Below, piece after piece: positions 44,506 to 52,788 of a stretch of 64,000 nt of DNA. How positions within the stretch are numbered: position 1 is the stretch's first letter; each line of letters opens with the position of its first letter. The notes below the pieces were generated by a model, which was given only the letters and a program-made list of their open reading frames with translations, searched no databases and was not told the origin of the DNA. Origin of the DNA: Vreelandella titanicae BH1 (GTDB lineage: Bacteria; Pseudomonadota; Gammaproteobacteria; Pseudomonadales; Halomonadaceae); the NCBI RefSeq assembly GCF_000336575.1, contig NZ_AOPO01000004.1, positions 186,001-250,000 of the forward strand. The letters are read 5' to 3'. A program made the position numbers and the translations under genes.

Positions 44506-44626
44506 AATATTGATGGATCGCCTTGAATAACATGAGTTAACAGAATACTGAATTTATAAAAATAGCTGCATCATAGTCCAGCCGACTGATCGCATTGTTG
44601 CGGTACTTGGCATGGAAAACGGATAA

Positions 44627-44695
44627 GTCTAACTTGTGCGCAAAGGTATCGGGTTGGAGCTGATCTTAGTAGTGGACACCATCATGGCGTTAGCT
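44627..44695 (-). other. Possible attC site of the parDE cassette
   Basis: Read on the minus strand: AGCTAAC ... GTTAGAC over 69 bp. The last core fits GTTRRRY and the first is close to RYYYAAC. It starts 5 bp after the parE stop codon and is within the usual attC size. The internal complementarity is modest, so this site is weaker than the three to its right. Confidence 0.4.
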
Positions 44696-44699
44696 GCCA

Positions 44700-44996
44700 C
44701 TAATCCAGCAACCTTTGAGGTGCATCCATGTCTTCGTGCAACACACGAACAACAAGGATCTCCCGTTCAAGCACTTGGTAAAACACGGCATGATGCTCTA
44801 CCTGCAATCGGCGGTATCCTGGAAGAACATGGGCGTAATTGGTGCCAAGTGACGGATAATTAACCAACTGCTTCATTCCTTCCTCCAGCTGATCCAAGTA
44901 TTTATCCGCCTGTTCTACACCCCACTCTTCGCAGGTATATACCCATATGCCAATAAGGTCTGATTCCGCCTTCGGCGTGATGCTCAGCTTGACCAC
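44700..44996 (-). CDS. parE: ParE-family toxin
   Basis: This 98-residue protein has the RelE/ParE fold markers: ITPKAESDLIGIWVYTCEEWG, LEEGMKQLVNYPSLGTN and GYRRLQVEHHAVFYQVLE, then IVVRVLHEDMD. ParE toxins inhibit DNA gyrase. The GTG start overlaps the antitoxin stop (TAGTG), so translation is coupled. It is probably a cassette of the integron-like array. Confidence 0.92.
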   Translation of the reverse strand: MVKLSITPKAESDLIGIWVYTCEEWGVEQADKYLDQLEEGMKQLVNYPSLGTNYAHVLPGYRRLQVEHHAVFYQVLEREILVVRVLHEDMDAPQRLLD

Positions 44997-45250
44997 TACT
45001 GAGCCCCCTTCATCCGCTTACGGCCAGCTGCCTTAATAGTCGACATATCGAGCGGCTTGGGTTTCCCACTCATCTCACCTTCAACGAGGGCGTTTCTCAG
45101 CCTGGTTAAACGTTCTTGGGCCTGCTGGTCACGGCGGATAAGATGGCGGATATACTCACTATCATTGCCGAAGTGCCCGCTTTCAATCTGGCCTCTCACC
45201 CAGTCGTCTTGTTGTTCAGTCAGGGTAATGGTTTTCCGATGCATGCTCAT
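44996..45250 (-). CDS. parD: ParD-family antitoxin
   Basis: The 84-residue protein has a ribbon-helix-helix start (HRKTITLTEQQDDWVRGQIE) and GNDSEYIRHLIRRDQQAQER, as in type II ParD antitoxins. Aggag lies 7 nt before the ATG at 45250. It binds ParE through its C-terminus and autoregulates. The promoter should lie within the 134 bp up to the next recombination core at 45384. Confidence 0.92.
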   Translation of the reverse strand: MSMHRKTITLTEQQDDWVRGQIESGHFGNDSEYIRHLIRRDQQAQERLTRLRNALVEGEMSGKPKPLDMSTIKAAGRKRMKGAQ

Positions 45251-45383
45251 AGGGTTGCTCCTAACACAGCAATAGTATGACAATATCATACTAGATGTTT
45301 CGCTGGATCAGTGCCTGATATTTATCGCATGAAAGTCATTGGTGTGATGAATAGAAGGAGGTGTCAGCGTAGTTTTTCTACAG

Positions 45384-45455
45384 GCTCAACGCCGCGCTCT
45401 GCGGAAATTTAGGAGCGCCAGCGAGTAAATTTTCCGTAGCAGCACATTGTTATGC
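45384..45455 (-). other. attC recombination site of an integron cassette
   Basis: On the minus strand the 72 bp read from GCATAAC (inverse core RYYYAAC) to GTTGAGC (core GTTRRRY), with inner complementary arms (TGCTGC...; TACGGAAAATTTAC against GTAAATTT-like AAATTTCCGCAG) and an asymmetric loop. The stop codon TAA of the TIR gene lies within the inverse core, as usual in cassettes. Confidence 0.85.
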
Positions 45456-46361
45456 CTTTGCGCTCAATATTACCTCTGCGAGCGCTCCAGCGATTTCCTC
45501 AATGCTCTGCAAAGAAGTGTTTAACGCGACTTTGTCCGCAAGTGCTGGGCTAAAATTCATAACTTCGCTCTTTGTTATTTTGTGCCATATCGGCAATATC
45601 ATTTTATGTCCATTCATTTCCCGCGCAACCATCGAGTCAAGCTCATACTGTGTCCAATTCTTCGAGCAAAAAGCAGACGATAGAATCACTGTTCCAAATC
45701 TCGAGTTCACCAACCCTTGATCGATGCTTTTTCGCAAACTATCGCCAACTTTTAAAGTGAATTCGTCATACCATACTTTAACCCCAATATTTTCTAGCGT
45801 TTCAGCGAGTGGGCGAACAAATTCCTCTTTATCTTCCGAGGCATGGGATATAAATAAGTCATATTTCACAATATTTGTATGCGAAATATTTTGAGTATTC
45901 GCCAACTCTTTCACAGAAGCAGCCATATTGGAAGTTTGATTGATCTCTGCTCGCAAGCGGCGCTGGTATTCAAGCTGCTCTCTCTGATGCCTCTTTTCTA
46001 AATCTGCTAGTTTTTTTCTTTCTCTCTCGTCGGCAACGGCTTGCTTTTTACGTTCCTTTTCCTCTTCTTTAAGCAGATCTTGCTTGGCCTTTAGCAACTG
46101 CCCTTCTTTGTCAGATAGCTTTTTATAAAGACCCGCTTTATTTACTTGTATCTTAGCTATCTCAGCCTGTTTTCTTTGAACTTCAGCACTTTTGCTTTTC
46201 AGAGTACTAATGCTAGTGCTTTTGGTAATGCTCCTTTCAATTTGCCCAATCCGATTCCCACAATCAGACTCCTTTTTTGTCTCCAAGCTCATTTTGTGGT
46301 GGATATCTGATATTTCTTTTTGCAACCTAGTAATTGAACTTGAAATTGTTGAGATCGACAT
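45450..46361 (-). CDS. Coiled-coil TIR-domain protein
   Basis: This 303-residue protein has residues 1-145 as a highly charged coiled coil (KEEEKERKKQAVADERERKK) and residues 166-300 as a TIR domain starting KYDLFISHASEDKEEFVRPL with VKVWYDEFTLKVGDSLRKSI. The catalytic-position glutamate of NAD-hydrolysing TIRs is E240 in WTQYELDSM. The ATG at 46361 has tggag 8 nt upstream. It is the third cassette in the minus-strand array. Bacterial TIR proteins commonly hydrolyse NAD or make signal nucleotides in anti-phage defence; that role is inferred. Confidence 0.87.
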   Translation of the reverse strand: MSISTISSSITRLQKEISDIHHKMSLETKKESDCGNRIGQIERSITKSTSISTLKSKSAEVQRKQAEIAKIQVNKAGLYKKLSDKEGQLLKAKQDLLKEEEKERKKQAVADERERKKLADLEKRHQREQLEYQRRLRAEINQTSNMAASVKELANTQNISHTNIVKYDLFISHASEDKEEFVRPLAETLENIGVKVWYDEFTLKVGDSLRKSIDQGLVNSRFGTVILSSAFCSKNWTQYELDSMVAREMNGHKMILPIWHKITKSEVMNFSPALADKVALNTSLQSIEEIAGALAEVILSAKA

Positions 46362-46388
46362 TATTACTCCACTGTCTGTTTGAACATT

Positions 46389-46460
46389 GCATAACACCCG
46401 CATTTGCGGCTGGTTTGAAGCGCGGCGAAAAACCAGTCCTGCAGCATGCGCTTGTTACGT
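46389..46460 (-). other. attC recombination site of an integron cassette
   Basis: On the minus strand 72 bp run from ACGTAAC to GTTATGC with long inner arms: GACTGGTTTTTCGCC against GCTTCAAACCAGCC, and GCGCATGC against GCAAATGCGGG. The TAA of the upstream gene is in the first core. The cores are slightly off consensus but the folded structure is typical. Confidence 0.85.
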
Positions 46461-47285
46461 GTTTTGCTTATAGATAAATTGAAGGCGTTTGTATAAATCA
46501 TTACTTAGATTCCTTAATCCTTCTTCATTTGGGTAGTATTTTAATGCCCTATGATGCCCTAAATCAGAAGGTATATCGTCAAGGGACTGAGTAATTGGAA
46601 TAACAGTTTTTCCAAGAGTATGTGCTATTCCCGTTTCATACATGACATTAGGATTTTTACCAGTGAAATCAACCACCACTACCTTAGAGCAAAATATCAA
46701 ATCAAAGATATCTTGTATAAAGGTGGAATTATCCCATATGTCATCAGCTCGCTTGCATTCCAAACTCATATAATCAGCTACTCTAGTTACAGCTGAGTAA
46801 GTGCCATTAAATCCGGCATTAAATGGCATCATCACGGAAATTAGTTTTTCGTTTAATTTTTTAGCAGGAACTTGAAATACGCTGGGTTTAAACGTTATTA
46901 CTCTCTCGGTAGGGATTTCTTCAAAAGATGTTGAAACGAACTCGCCATTCGCAGGAAGTAACCAAACTGTTCCGTTCGCCTGAACAGAAATCGTCAAATC
47001 ATTTGTTTTTAACGATGAAGTGATAGCTTCTAAAGCCTTATCACGGTCAACGTTATCATCAAAAAGAAAGTGATCTGGATGTAAGAGATACTCAATGACC
47101 TTAACCATTTCTGGTGATGGCATATTATCTGGAGATTGCCGTCTATTAAGTTCATCAAGAACTTCCCTAACCCATACTCGTCTAGTTGATCCATCATGAA
47201 CATAATCAAGGTCTAAATCGACAAAAAAATCGCGTAAGGTAAGACGAACTTCTATACGGAAAAAACTGAAATGGTTGATAGCCAC
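46455..47285 (-). CDS. TIR-like/nucleoside-deoxyribosyltransferase-like domain protein
   Basis: In this 276-residue protein residues 1-145 have no motif I recognise; residues 148-245 form a Rossmann-like domain: SVMMPFNAGFNGTYSAVTRV, ECKRADDIWDNSTFIQDIFD, then VVVVDFTGKNPNVMYETGIA and LGKTVIPITQ. Such domains with RAD and D-x-TGxNPNVxYExGxAH patterns are distant relatives of TIR and nucleoside 2-deoxyribosyltransferase folds (acidic residue E217 conserved). They often sit in defence loci. It is carried by its own cassette next to the TIR cassette. Confidence 0.75.
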   Translation of the reverse strand: MAINHFSFFRIEVRLTLRDFFVDLDLDYVHDGSTRRVWVREVLDELNRRQSPDNMPSPEMVKVIEYLLHPDHFLFDDNVDRDKALEAITSSLKTNDLTISVQANGTVWLLPANGEFVSTSFEEIPTERVITFKPSVFQVPAKKLNEKLISVMMPFNAGFNGTYSAVTRVADYMSLECKRADDIWDNSTFIQDIFDLIFCSKVVVVDFTGKNPNVMYETGIAHTLGKTVIPITQSLDDIPSDLGHHRALKYYPNEEGLRNLSNDLYKRLQFIYKQNT

Positions 47286-47357
47286 ATATCATTTCAGCAA
47301 TTTTCGAGATTGCTGCTGCTCCAATTTTCATTAACTAAAAATCCTCAATGTGCTGAC

Positions 47358-47423
47358 ACGTAACGCTTTGGCTTTGCGGCGTGCCGCAGCGCAGGCACGT
47401 CCGACAACAGCCATTTGTTACAT
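47358..47423 (-). other. attC recombination site of an integron cassette
   Basis: On the minus strand 66 bp from ATGTAAC to GTTACGT, with outer complementarity (CATGTAACAAATGGC against GCCAAAGCGTTACGTG) and an inner stem (GTGCCTGCGCTGCGGCAC). It starts 5 bp after the membrane-protein gene's stop codon. Confidence 0.8.
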
Positions 47424-47427
47424 GTTA

Positions 47428-47985
47428 TCAAGCCGCCATCTTTAAGCCTGCATTAAAAAAAGCGAACATGACGCCTGTAGATAAAAGCGCAGCCAAAGTA
47501 TAGAGCGCACCATGATGCTTGGCGAAGTGAGTTATAAATCGAACTAAAGATAAACACCCCAGAACAATCGCCGCAACAAAAAGAACCATTACGTAGAACG
47601 CCGCTATGACTCCCCCAAAATTTTCAAACACCTGTTTTCCAGTAAAAATTAAGAGCGTCGCCAGAAAAGCCGCCAGCGCTTGATCGCTTAGAAAGCCCGA
47701 TATGGCAGAGAAGGTAAATTTTGAATCCTTATCAGGAAGATCTAAAAATATTTTGACTTTCTCATTCGAAACCCCTTCAGCCTTCTTCGTCAAAATCGGA
47801 AGAAATACAATAACTAAGCCGACTAGGTTCATGAAAACGATCATGAAGTAGATTTCCTCAGTAACCACCCCTCCATCATAGACGCCCTTGAAGAATAGGT
47901 AATTCAGATAGCAAAAAAAGCCAAAAAACAAAACCGCAACACTGGACTCGAAGAGCCCATACTCTCCAATCAACTTCTTTCGCAC
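47428..47985 (-). CDS. Four- to five-helix membrane protein in a cassette
   Basis: This 185-residue protein has hydrophobic helices at about residues 14-33, 44-65, 96-117, 120-145 and 158-180 and no catalytic motif. It is the fourth gene of the array (first in the reading direction). A putative recombination core (GTTACAT, 48007-48001) lies 15 bp upstream of the ATG. Function unknown; similar orphan membrane proteins are common in cassettes. Confidence 0.6.
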   Translation of the reverse strand: MRKKLIGEYGLFESSVAVLFFGFFCYLNYLFFKGVYDGGVVTEEIYFMIVFMNLVGLVIVFLPILTKKAEGVSNEKVKIFLDLPDKDSKFTFSAISGFLSDQALAAFLATLLIFTGKQVFENFGGVIAAFYVMVLFVAAIVLGCLSLVRFITHFAKHHGALYTLAALLSTGVMFAFFNAGLKMAA

Positions 47986-48400
47986 ACTTCCTCCTATGAC
48001 ATGTAACAGTGATTAGACTGCACGTTCTGGTATTAAATGAACGCACTGCGCTGCTCAACATTCTTATCGCGCGCGTTGAAACAGCGCTAACCAACTAATT
48101 TTTAATAAAATTAATAGTAGTTCGTCAGTATATCCAAAATTCGCGTACGTTCTAGTTTTGCTGATCTACTCGTACTGTATTCATAAAATTGGCTTAGGTC
48201 ACGTGACTTTGCAGAAAACTTGTGCTGTAGCTGGCGCTGCCTTCGCGCCGGGCCTCCGCTGCGTGTGCCCTTTGACTCGTTCCTCGCCAAGCGTCACACC
48301 GCGCCACGAGCATGCAATTCTTTGATTTTATGGTATTTTTACCGAAGCGAACTCGCAATAGTGGCCTGACACCATATTGGGCTGGATTGTTTATGGGTAG
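47986..48400. other. Gene-free stretch at the right edge of the cassette array
   Basis: About 415 bp with no open frame I support. A minus-strand core-like GTTACAT at 48001-48007 and an inverted pair (GTGCGTTC against GAACGTGC) could be the remains of another attC or of an attI site. No integrase fragment is visible. The stretch from 48100 to 48180 is AT-rich. Confidence 0.4.
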
Positions 48401-48479
48401 GGGTCTTCGCGCGCTAAAGCGCCCTCCCACAACACCGGGTCAACATTACTAATGCTGCAGTGGGGTTGTGGAAGGCGCT
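48401..48479. repeat. REP-like hairpin pair (REPIN)
   Basis: Minus strand GTTGTGGGAGGGCGCTTTAG with the inner palindrome GCGCTAAAGCGC (48411-48422) is of the GTGGGAG-type REP sequences of gammaproteobacteria. A second, inverted, degenerate copy (GTTGTGGAAGGCGCTAAG, 48465-48482) lies 31 bp further. Arms of 15-16 bp pair across 62 bp. It is next to the 3' end of the YtoQ gene and may act as a transcription end. Confidence 0.6.
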
Positions 48480-48485
48480 AAGTGC

Positions 48486-48926
48486 TTAGGCTTTAAGGAC
48501 GTAACGCAGAGTTTCGACGACTTGGTCAGTGGTGGTGCACCAGGCGTTCGCACCAGCATCCACTTCTTTCAGCGGGTGAACGATATCTTCGCTGTGCAGT
48601 GTGATGTAGGGCTTGGCGAGGGCTGCGCAGTAGCCTGCGTCGAAGGCGGCGTTCCACTGTTTGTACTGGTCGCCGAAGCGGACAACGACCAGATCCGCTT
48701 GCTCGATCATGGTGCGGGTACGGATGGCGTTGACCTTGGAGGACTGGTGGTCGCGCCAGAAGCCATTTTCCGGCTTGCCCAGGTGGTCGCCGGCGGCGTC
48801 AGAGGCGGCGTGGTCGGTGACCGGAGCGGTAAACACGATATCCAGGCCCGCTGCCTCGGCGCCGCGCTGGATTTCTTCGCGCCAGTCGGTGTGAATCTCA
48901 CCGGATAGATAAACGTAAAAGCTCAT
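48486..48926 (-). CDS. YtoQ-family protein
   Basis: This 146-residue protein has a nucleoside-2-deoxyribosyltransferase-like fold: FYVYLSGEIHTDWREEIQRG, MIEQADLVVVRFGDQYKQW and WNAAFDAGYCAALAKPYI with the acidic residue near Asp. Aggag is 6 nt upstream of the ATG at 48926. YtoQ proteins are conserved but of unknown substrate. The gene is a stable chromosomal neighbour of the cassette array. Confidence 0.88.
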   Translation of the reverse strand: MSFYVYLSGEIHTDWREEIQRGAEAAGLDIVFTAPVTDHAASDAAGDHLGKPENGFWRDHQSSKVNAIRTRTMIEQADLVVVRFGDQYKQWNAAFDAGYCAALAKPYITLHSEDIVHPLKEVDAGANAWCTTTDQVVETLRYVLKA

Positions 48927-49025
48927 GGGGTGCTCCTGGAGTGTAAGCGAATGAAAAATTTTCTGCTTCCTAGACAGTTTTGAGTCCAATAGTTCTGCGC
49001 CTAGGATAATTTAGTAACTGCTGAG

Positions 49026-49538
49026 TTACCCAGCTTTATCGTCATGGCGCCTTGCCGTGTCGACTCGTTCAACCAATTCTTCGAAAAGCCGATTCTCGCG
49101 TCTGAAAGTTTTGAACGATATATCGCCTGTATTCCAATTGGTTCTGGTCGGAAGGAAAGCAACCTCGCGGGTAGAGGTTTTCTCAGCGCCGGATCTTCGT
49201 AGCGTCAGTGTCACTTTATCGGGTGACACCATGGACTGATAGTTAACGTTCATCACATCCTTTAAATACACTATCTCTCGCTCTTTTCCGTACACAAACG
49301 TCAAGCTGTCACCATTGTCATACACACAGTTGGCTACACCTGCATAAGCCTTTTTAAACGAATGAGCCATAAAAACAATCATGCCAAGGGGGATAAATAC
49401 GGCTATTGTAAAGCCACCTGCATGGTACAAAAATGACAAAGTCATCAAGCTGGTAAAGATTAACCATACGGCAGGAAAAATCCTGCGGCTAAAAACAGCT
49501 GAACGAGAGATAATACGCGCATCTTGTTGCATCGGCAT
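49026..49538 (-). CDS. Membrane protein with PH-like domain
   Basis: The 170-residue protein has two membrane segments (AVWLIFTSLMTLSFLYHAGG and IAVFIPLGMIVFMAHSF) followed by a soluble, beta-rich PH-like region (YVYGKEREIVYLKDVMNV-like). An aaagga ribosome site supports ATG 49538. Function unknown. Confidence 0.7.
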   Translation of the reverse strand: MPMQQDARIISRSAVFSRRIFPAVWLIFTSLMTLSFLYHAGGFTIAVFIPLGMIVFMAHSFKKAYAGVANCVYDNGDSLTFVYGKEREIVYLKDVMNVNYQSMVSPDKVTLTLRRSGAEKTSTREVAFLPTRTNWNTGDISFKTFRRENRLFEELVERVDTARRHDDKAG

Positions 49539-49620
49539 AATTCCTTTAAGCACACATAAAGCCTATCAGCTCTCCAGATTATTTATAATTACTGTACGAG
49601 ATGCCGCCCTCTACTCAGGC

Positions 49621-50385
49621 TTATAAGAGCGGCTCGCGCGCCATCAAATAACAGTCCATTATCCAGCCATAACTTTCGCGCAATTCGGCGCGCCGCTCGA
49701 TAATCTCGTCGCTGACCTCATTAAGCCAGCCTTTGATCAGGCACTGTTTATCCATGCCCAGGTAGGCGCCCCACCAGATGTAAGTGTCCTCTTGCGGGAG
49801 CGAGGCAAAGGCCCCGCCGCTATCCAGCATTACGGCGACGGTGGCGGCATCGCTTGGCCAGCCGCGCTCGCGCAGGCGGCGGCCGGTGGTGATGTGCACC
49901 GGTTCGGCAAGGGCATTGAGGGGAATTTTGTGTTCAGCGGTAAGCACTTGCAGGCTGGTGATGCCTGGCACAACCTCTACATCCACCTGCTTACCCGCGG
50001 CGCTTAGGCGCTGGGTAATGCGCAGGCTGCTGTCGTAAAGCGAGGGGTCGCCCCACACCAGCATCCCTACCCGCCCGCCGCTGGGGAGATGTTCATCCAT
50101 CAACTGTGCCCAGACGCTGGCGATGGCTGCGTGCCAGTCGTCCACCGCGCCCAGGTAGTCATTTTTGCTTTCTCGGCTGGGTAGATCGAATTCGACGATC
50201 CTGGTGGACACCGGCGCTTCCAGCAGCCGTTCGCAAAGCAACCGGCGCAGGTCGATCAAATCCGACTTGGCCTCGCCTTTACGGGGCAGCAGGATCAGAT
50301 CGGCGTTATTGAGGGCGCGCACGGCGGCCAGGGTGACGTGGTCAAGGTTGCCGGTGCCGATGCCTATTAGCGACAGCGTGATCAT
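49621..50385 (-). CDS. cobF: Precorrin-6A synthase (deacetylating), C1-methyltransferase
   Basis: The 254-residue protein is a corrin-ring SAM methyltransferase with the family opening [21 protein letters not shown] and [18 protein letters not shown]. It transfers a methyl group to C1 of precorrin-5 and releases acetic acid, giving precorrin-6A; it is specific to the aerobic pathway. Its start overlaps the cobM stop by 4 bp (ATGA). It is the last gene of the cobL-E-M-F operon. Confidence 0.96.
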   Translation of the reverse strand: MITLSLIGIGTGNLDHVTLAAVRALNNADLILLPRKGEAKSDLIDLRRLLCERLLEAPVSTRIVEFDLPSRESKNDYLGAVDDWHAAIASVWAQLMDEHLPSGGRVGMLVWGDPSLYDSSLRITQRLSAAGKQVDVEVVPGITSLQVLTAEHKIPLNALAEPVHITTGRRLRERGWPSDAATVAVMLDSGGAFASLPQEDTYIWWGAYLGMDKQCLIKGWLNEVSDEIIERRAELRESYGWIMDCYLMAREPLL

Positions 50386-51185
50386 GATTCGCTCTCTTGG
50401 TATTGGCTTGCCGTGGCAAAAGGCGAATCCGCCGACTGTGGACGAAAGCGGCGGTCGTAGCCTACGGCGTAGAGGCTGCTCTCCTGGAAGTCTTCGCTCT
50501 CCAGCACCGGCCCCACCAGAATTAGCGCGGTGCGCTGCATGGTGTCATCCACCAAAGCTTCTATGCTGGCTAGCCGCCCACGCACTACCCGTTCATCGGG
50601 CCAGCTTGCCCGCCACACGATGGCCACCGGGCACTGTTCGCCATAGTAAGGCGTCAGGCTCTCGACCACCTGGGCAAGGTTATGGATAGAGAGATGGATG
50701 GCCAGCGTGGCGCCGGTGCGGGAGAAATTGGCTAGCGTCTCGTCGCTGGGCATGGCGCTGGCACGCCCCGGCGTACGGGTGAGTACTACCGACTGGGCGA
50801 CACCGGGTAGCGTCAGTTCCTGACCCAAAGTTGCCGAGGCTGCCGCAAACGCTGGCACGCCGGGGGTAATGCTGTAGGGGATATCCAGCTCGCGCAGGCG
50901 GCGCAGTTGCTCACCCATGGCCGACCACACCGATAGATCCCCCGAATGCAGCCGGGCGACATCCTGACCTTCGGCGTGGGCGCGGCTGATCTCCAGCATG
51001 ATGTCATCCAGCGATAGCGGCGCGGTATTGACCACCCTAGCCCCAGCCGGGCAGTGTTCGAGGATTTCCTCAGGTACTAATGAGCCTGCGTACAGGCACA
51101 CCGGGCAGGCGGCGATCAGGTCGCGCCCGCGCAGGGTAAGCAGATCCGGCGCGCCGGGGCCGGCGCCAATGAAATGTACCGTCAT
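50382..51185 (-). CDS. cobM: Precorrin-4 C11-methyltransferase
   Basis: In this 267-residue protein [20 protein letters not shown] is the uroporphyrin/corrin methyltransferase motif; [19 protein letters not shown] and [19 protein letters not shown] follow. It methylates C11 of precorrin-4 to give precorrin-5. Start and stop overlap both neighbours (cobE and cobF), so translation is coupled. Confidence 0.97.
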   Translation of the reverse strand: MTVHFIGAGPGAPDLLTLRGRDLIAACPVCLYAGSLVPEEILEHCPAGARVVNTAPLSLDDIMLEISRAHAEGQDVARLHSGDLSVWSAMGEQLRRLRELDIPYSITPGVPAFAAASATLGQELTLPGVAQSVVLTRTPGRASAMPSDETLANFSRTGATLAIHLSIHNLAQVVESLTPYYGEQCPVAIVWRASWPDERVVRGRLASIEALVDDTMQRTALILVGPVLESEDFQESSLYAVGYDRRFRPQSADSPFATASQYQESES

Positions 51186-51568
51186 TATCTATTTCCTTCT
51201 GCTAACGCCAACGCGGCGGTGGCCTGCCGATCCGCTGAGATTATTCTTGGCCCTAGCAGCGTTGCCCCTGGGCCTGCCGCTAATAGCGCTACGGCCTCGG
51301 CCACGCTGCCTGTGCCGCGGGCCTGCAAACTTTGCGCTGAATGAGTCAGCGTTGTCACCGTTGGTAGCTCGGCGTCCGACACGGCGATAACCTCGATATG
51401 TCGCAGTCGCCCCAGTTCTTCTACTAACGGCAGCATGGAGCGAGCCGCCGACAGCTTATCGATAGCGCCGCATTGGTCGATCAGTTGATCCAGCGCCTGG
51501 GCGAGAGATTCAAGCGTGGCCTCACTGCGAAAGCCAAATCCCGCTACCCTCAATCCCCGTGCTGTCAT
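51185..51568 (-). CDS. cobE: CobE-like cobalamin biosynthesis protein
   Basis: This 127-residue protein starts at ATG 51568, which overlaps the cobL stop (ATGA). [20 protein letters not shown], then [19 protein letters not shown] and [20 protein letters not shown] give the CobE/CbiG C-terminal fold. CobE binds tetrapyrrole precursors and is needed in the aerobic pathway by genetic evidence, but has no defined catalytic step. Confidence 0.88.
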   Translation of the reverse strand: MTARGLRVAGFGFRSEATLESLAQALDQLIDQCGAIDKLSAARSMLPLVEELGRLRHIEVIAVSDAELPTVTTLTHSAQSLQARGTGSVAEAVALLAAGPGATLLGPRIISADRQATAALALAEGNR

Positions 51569-52788
51569 CGAACGCCCCGCCACTGAACGATGGGGTAGCT
51601 GGCCTTCCAGCCTCGCCGGGTGCCGATGGGGGCGGCGTTGGCAAGCTCCAGCCGCAGCAGTTCGCCGCCTGCTTTTTGTTGCCAGTGCGCCAGCAGCGCT
51701 TCGGATTCCAGGGTGACGGCATTGGCAACGATGCGCACGCCTTCGGGGAGGCGCTGCCATAAGTCGTCTAACAACGCGTGAGATAAACCACCGCCGATAA
51801 ATACCGCATCGGGCCGCGGTGTATCGTTTAGCACTTCCGGCGCGCTGCCCTCTTTTAATTCCAGCCAATCGACGCCCAGGTTCTCTGCATTGCTCCGCGC
51901 TCGCGCTGCCCGTTCTGCGTTTTGCTCGAAGCCTACCGCCTGATTATCCGGGTGGGAGAGCAGCCACTCAATGGCAACGGAGCCCGACCCGGTGCCGATA
52001 TCCCACAGCCGCTCGCCGGGCATGGGGGCCAGCGCCGCCAAGGTGATGGCGCGAATGGTCTGTTTGGTGATCTGGCCATCGTGGTCAAAAAAATGATCCG
52101 GTAGGCCGGGCGTCAGTGGCAAGGCGGGGCCGCTACCGGCGACTTCCAGCCCCACCGCCACCGGGTGGGCGATATCCTGTGGCAAGTTGGCGTCGACACG
52201 ACAATGGCGAATACGCTCGCTATCGCCGCCCAGGGCTTCCAGCACCGCTAGTTGGGAACCCCCAAAGCCGAACCGGCTGACCAGCGAGGCGAGTTCGGCC
52301 ACCGACTCGCCGTCTCTTACCAACACCAGCAAACGCCTACCGGCATGCAGGTAAGGCCGAATGCGCGTCAGTGGTTTGGCGTGCAGGCCCAGGCAGGTGC
52401 AGCGCTCCAGCGGCCAACCCAAGCGGGAGGCCGCCAGGCTGAAGGTGGAAAGCGCTGGCAGCGCGATCCACTCGTCTATGCTGAGATGCTGCGCCAGGGT
52501 GCTGCCCGCTCCAAACCAGAACGGGTCGTTTGAAACCAGCATGACCACCCGGCGGCCGCGCTGATTGAGCAGTTCAGAAATGCCATCGGCAAAGGGCACC
52601 GGCCACTCAATCACCTCGGCGTTTAGAGACGGCAAAAGGCGCAGGTGGCGGCGCGCGCCGAATACCACCTCGGCACTTTCCAGTGCGGCGCGGCTTGCCG
52701 CCGTTAGTCCCTGTGTGCCACCCTCCCCCCAGCCTAAAAAGGTCAGCCAGGGAGCCTGACCTACTGGAGCGTGAGAAATTTCAACCAT
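51565..52788 (-). CDS. cobL: Precorrin-6Y C5,15-methyltransferase (decarboxylating)
   Basis: This 407-residue protein is a two-domain fusion: residues 1-205 are CbiE-like (WLTFLGWGEGGTQGLTAASR) and methylate C5; residues 215-400 are CbiT-like with motif I MPGERLWDIGTGSGSVAIEW and methylate C15 with decarboxylation of the acetate chain. The ATG at 52788 with aggat upstream shares four bases with the oppositely transcribed cobK start (CATG). An upstream start at 52869 exists in frame but would lie inside cobK. Confidence 0.95.
   Translation of the reverse strand: MVEISHAPVGQAPWLTFLGWGEGGTQGLTAASRAALESAEVVFGARRHLRLLPSLNAEVIEWPVPFADGISELLNQRGRRVVMLVSNDPFWFGAGSTLAQHLSIDEWIALPALSTFSLAASRLGWPLERCTCLGLHAKPLTRIRPYLHAGRRLLVLVRDGESVAELASLVSRFGFGGSQLAVLEALGGDSERIRHCRVDANLPQDIAHPVAVGLEVAGSGPALPLTPGLPDHFFDHDGQITKQTIRAITLAALAPMPGERLWDIGTGSGSVAIEWLLSHPDNQAVGFEQNAERAARARSNAENLGVDWLELKEGSAPEVLNDTPRPDAVFIGGGLSHALLDDLWQRLPEGVRIVANAVTLESEALLAHWQQKAGGELLRLELANAAPIGTRRGWKASYPIVQWRGVR

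Noticed and set aside
44636-44863. Plus-strand open frame over the parE end
   Set aside because: Antisense to parE with no supporting motif.
48008-48130. attI or integron integrase remnant
   Set aside because: Core-like sequences (GTTGAGC, TTTCAAC) exist but the spacing of 30 bp is too short for an attC and no reading frame resembles an integrase.
51569-51868. N-terminal extension of cobE
   Set aside because: It lies within cobL, is arginine-rich shadow sequence, and the ATGA overlap at 51568 is the natural start.
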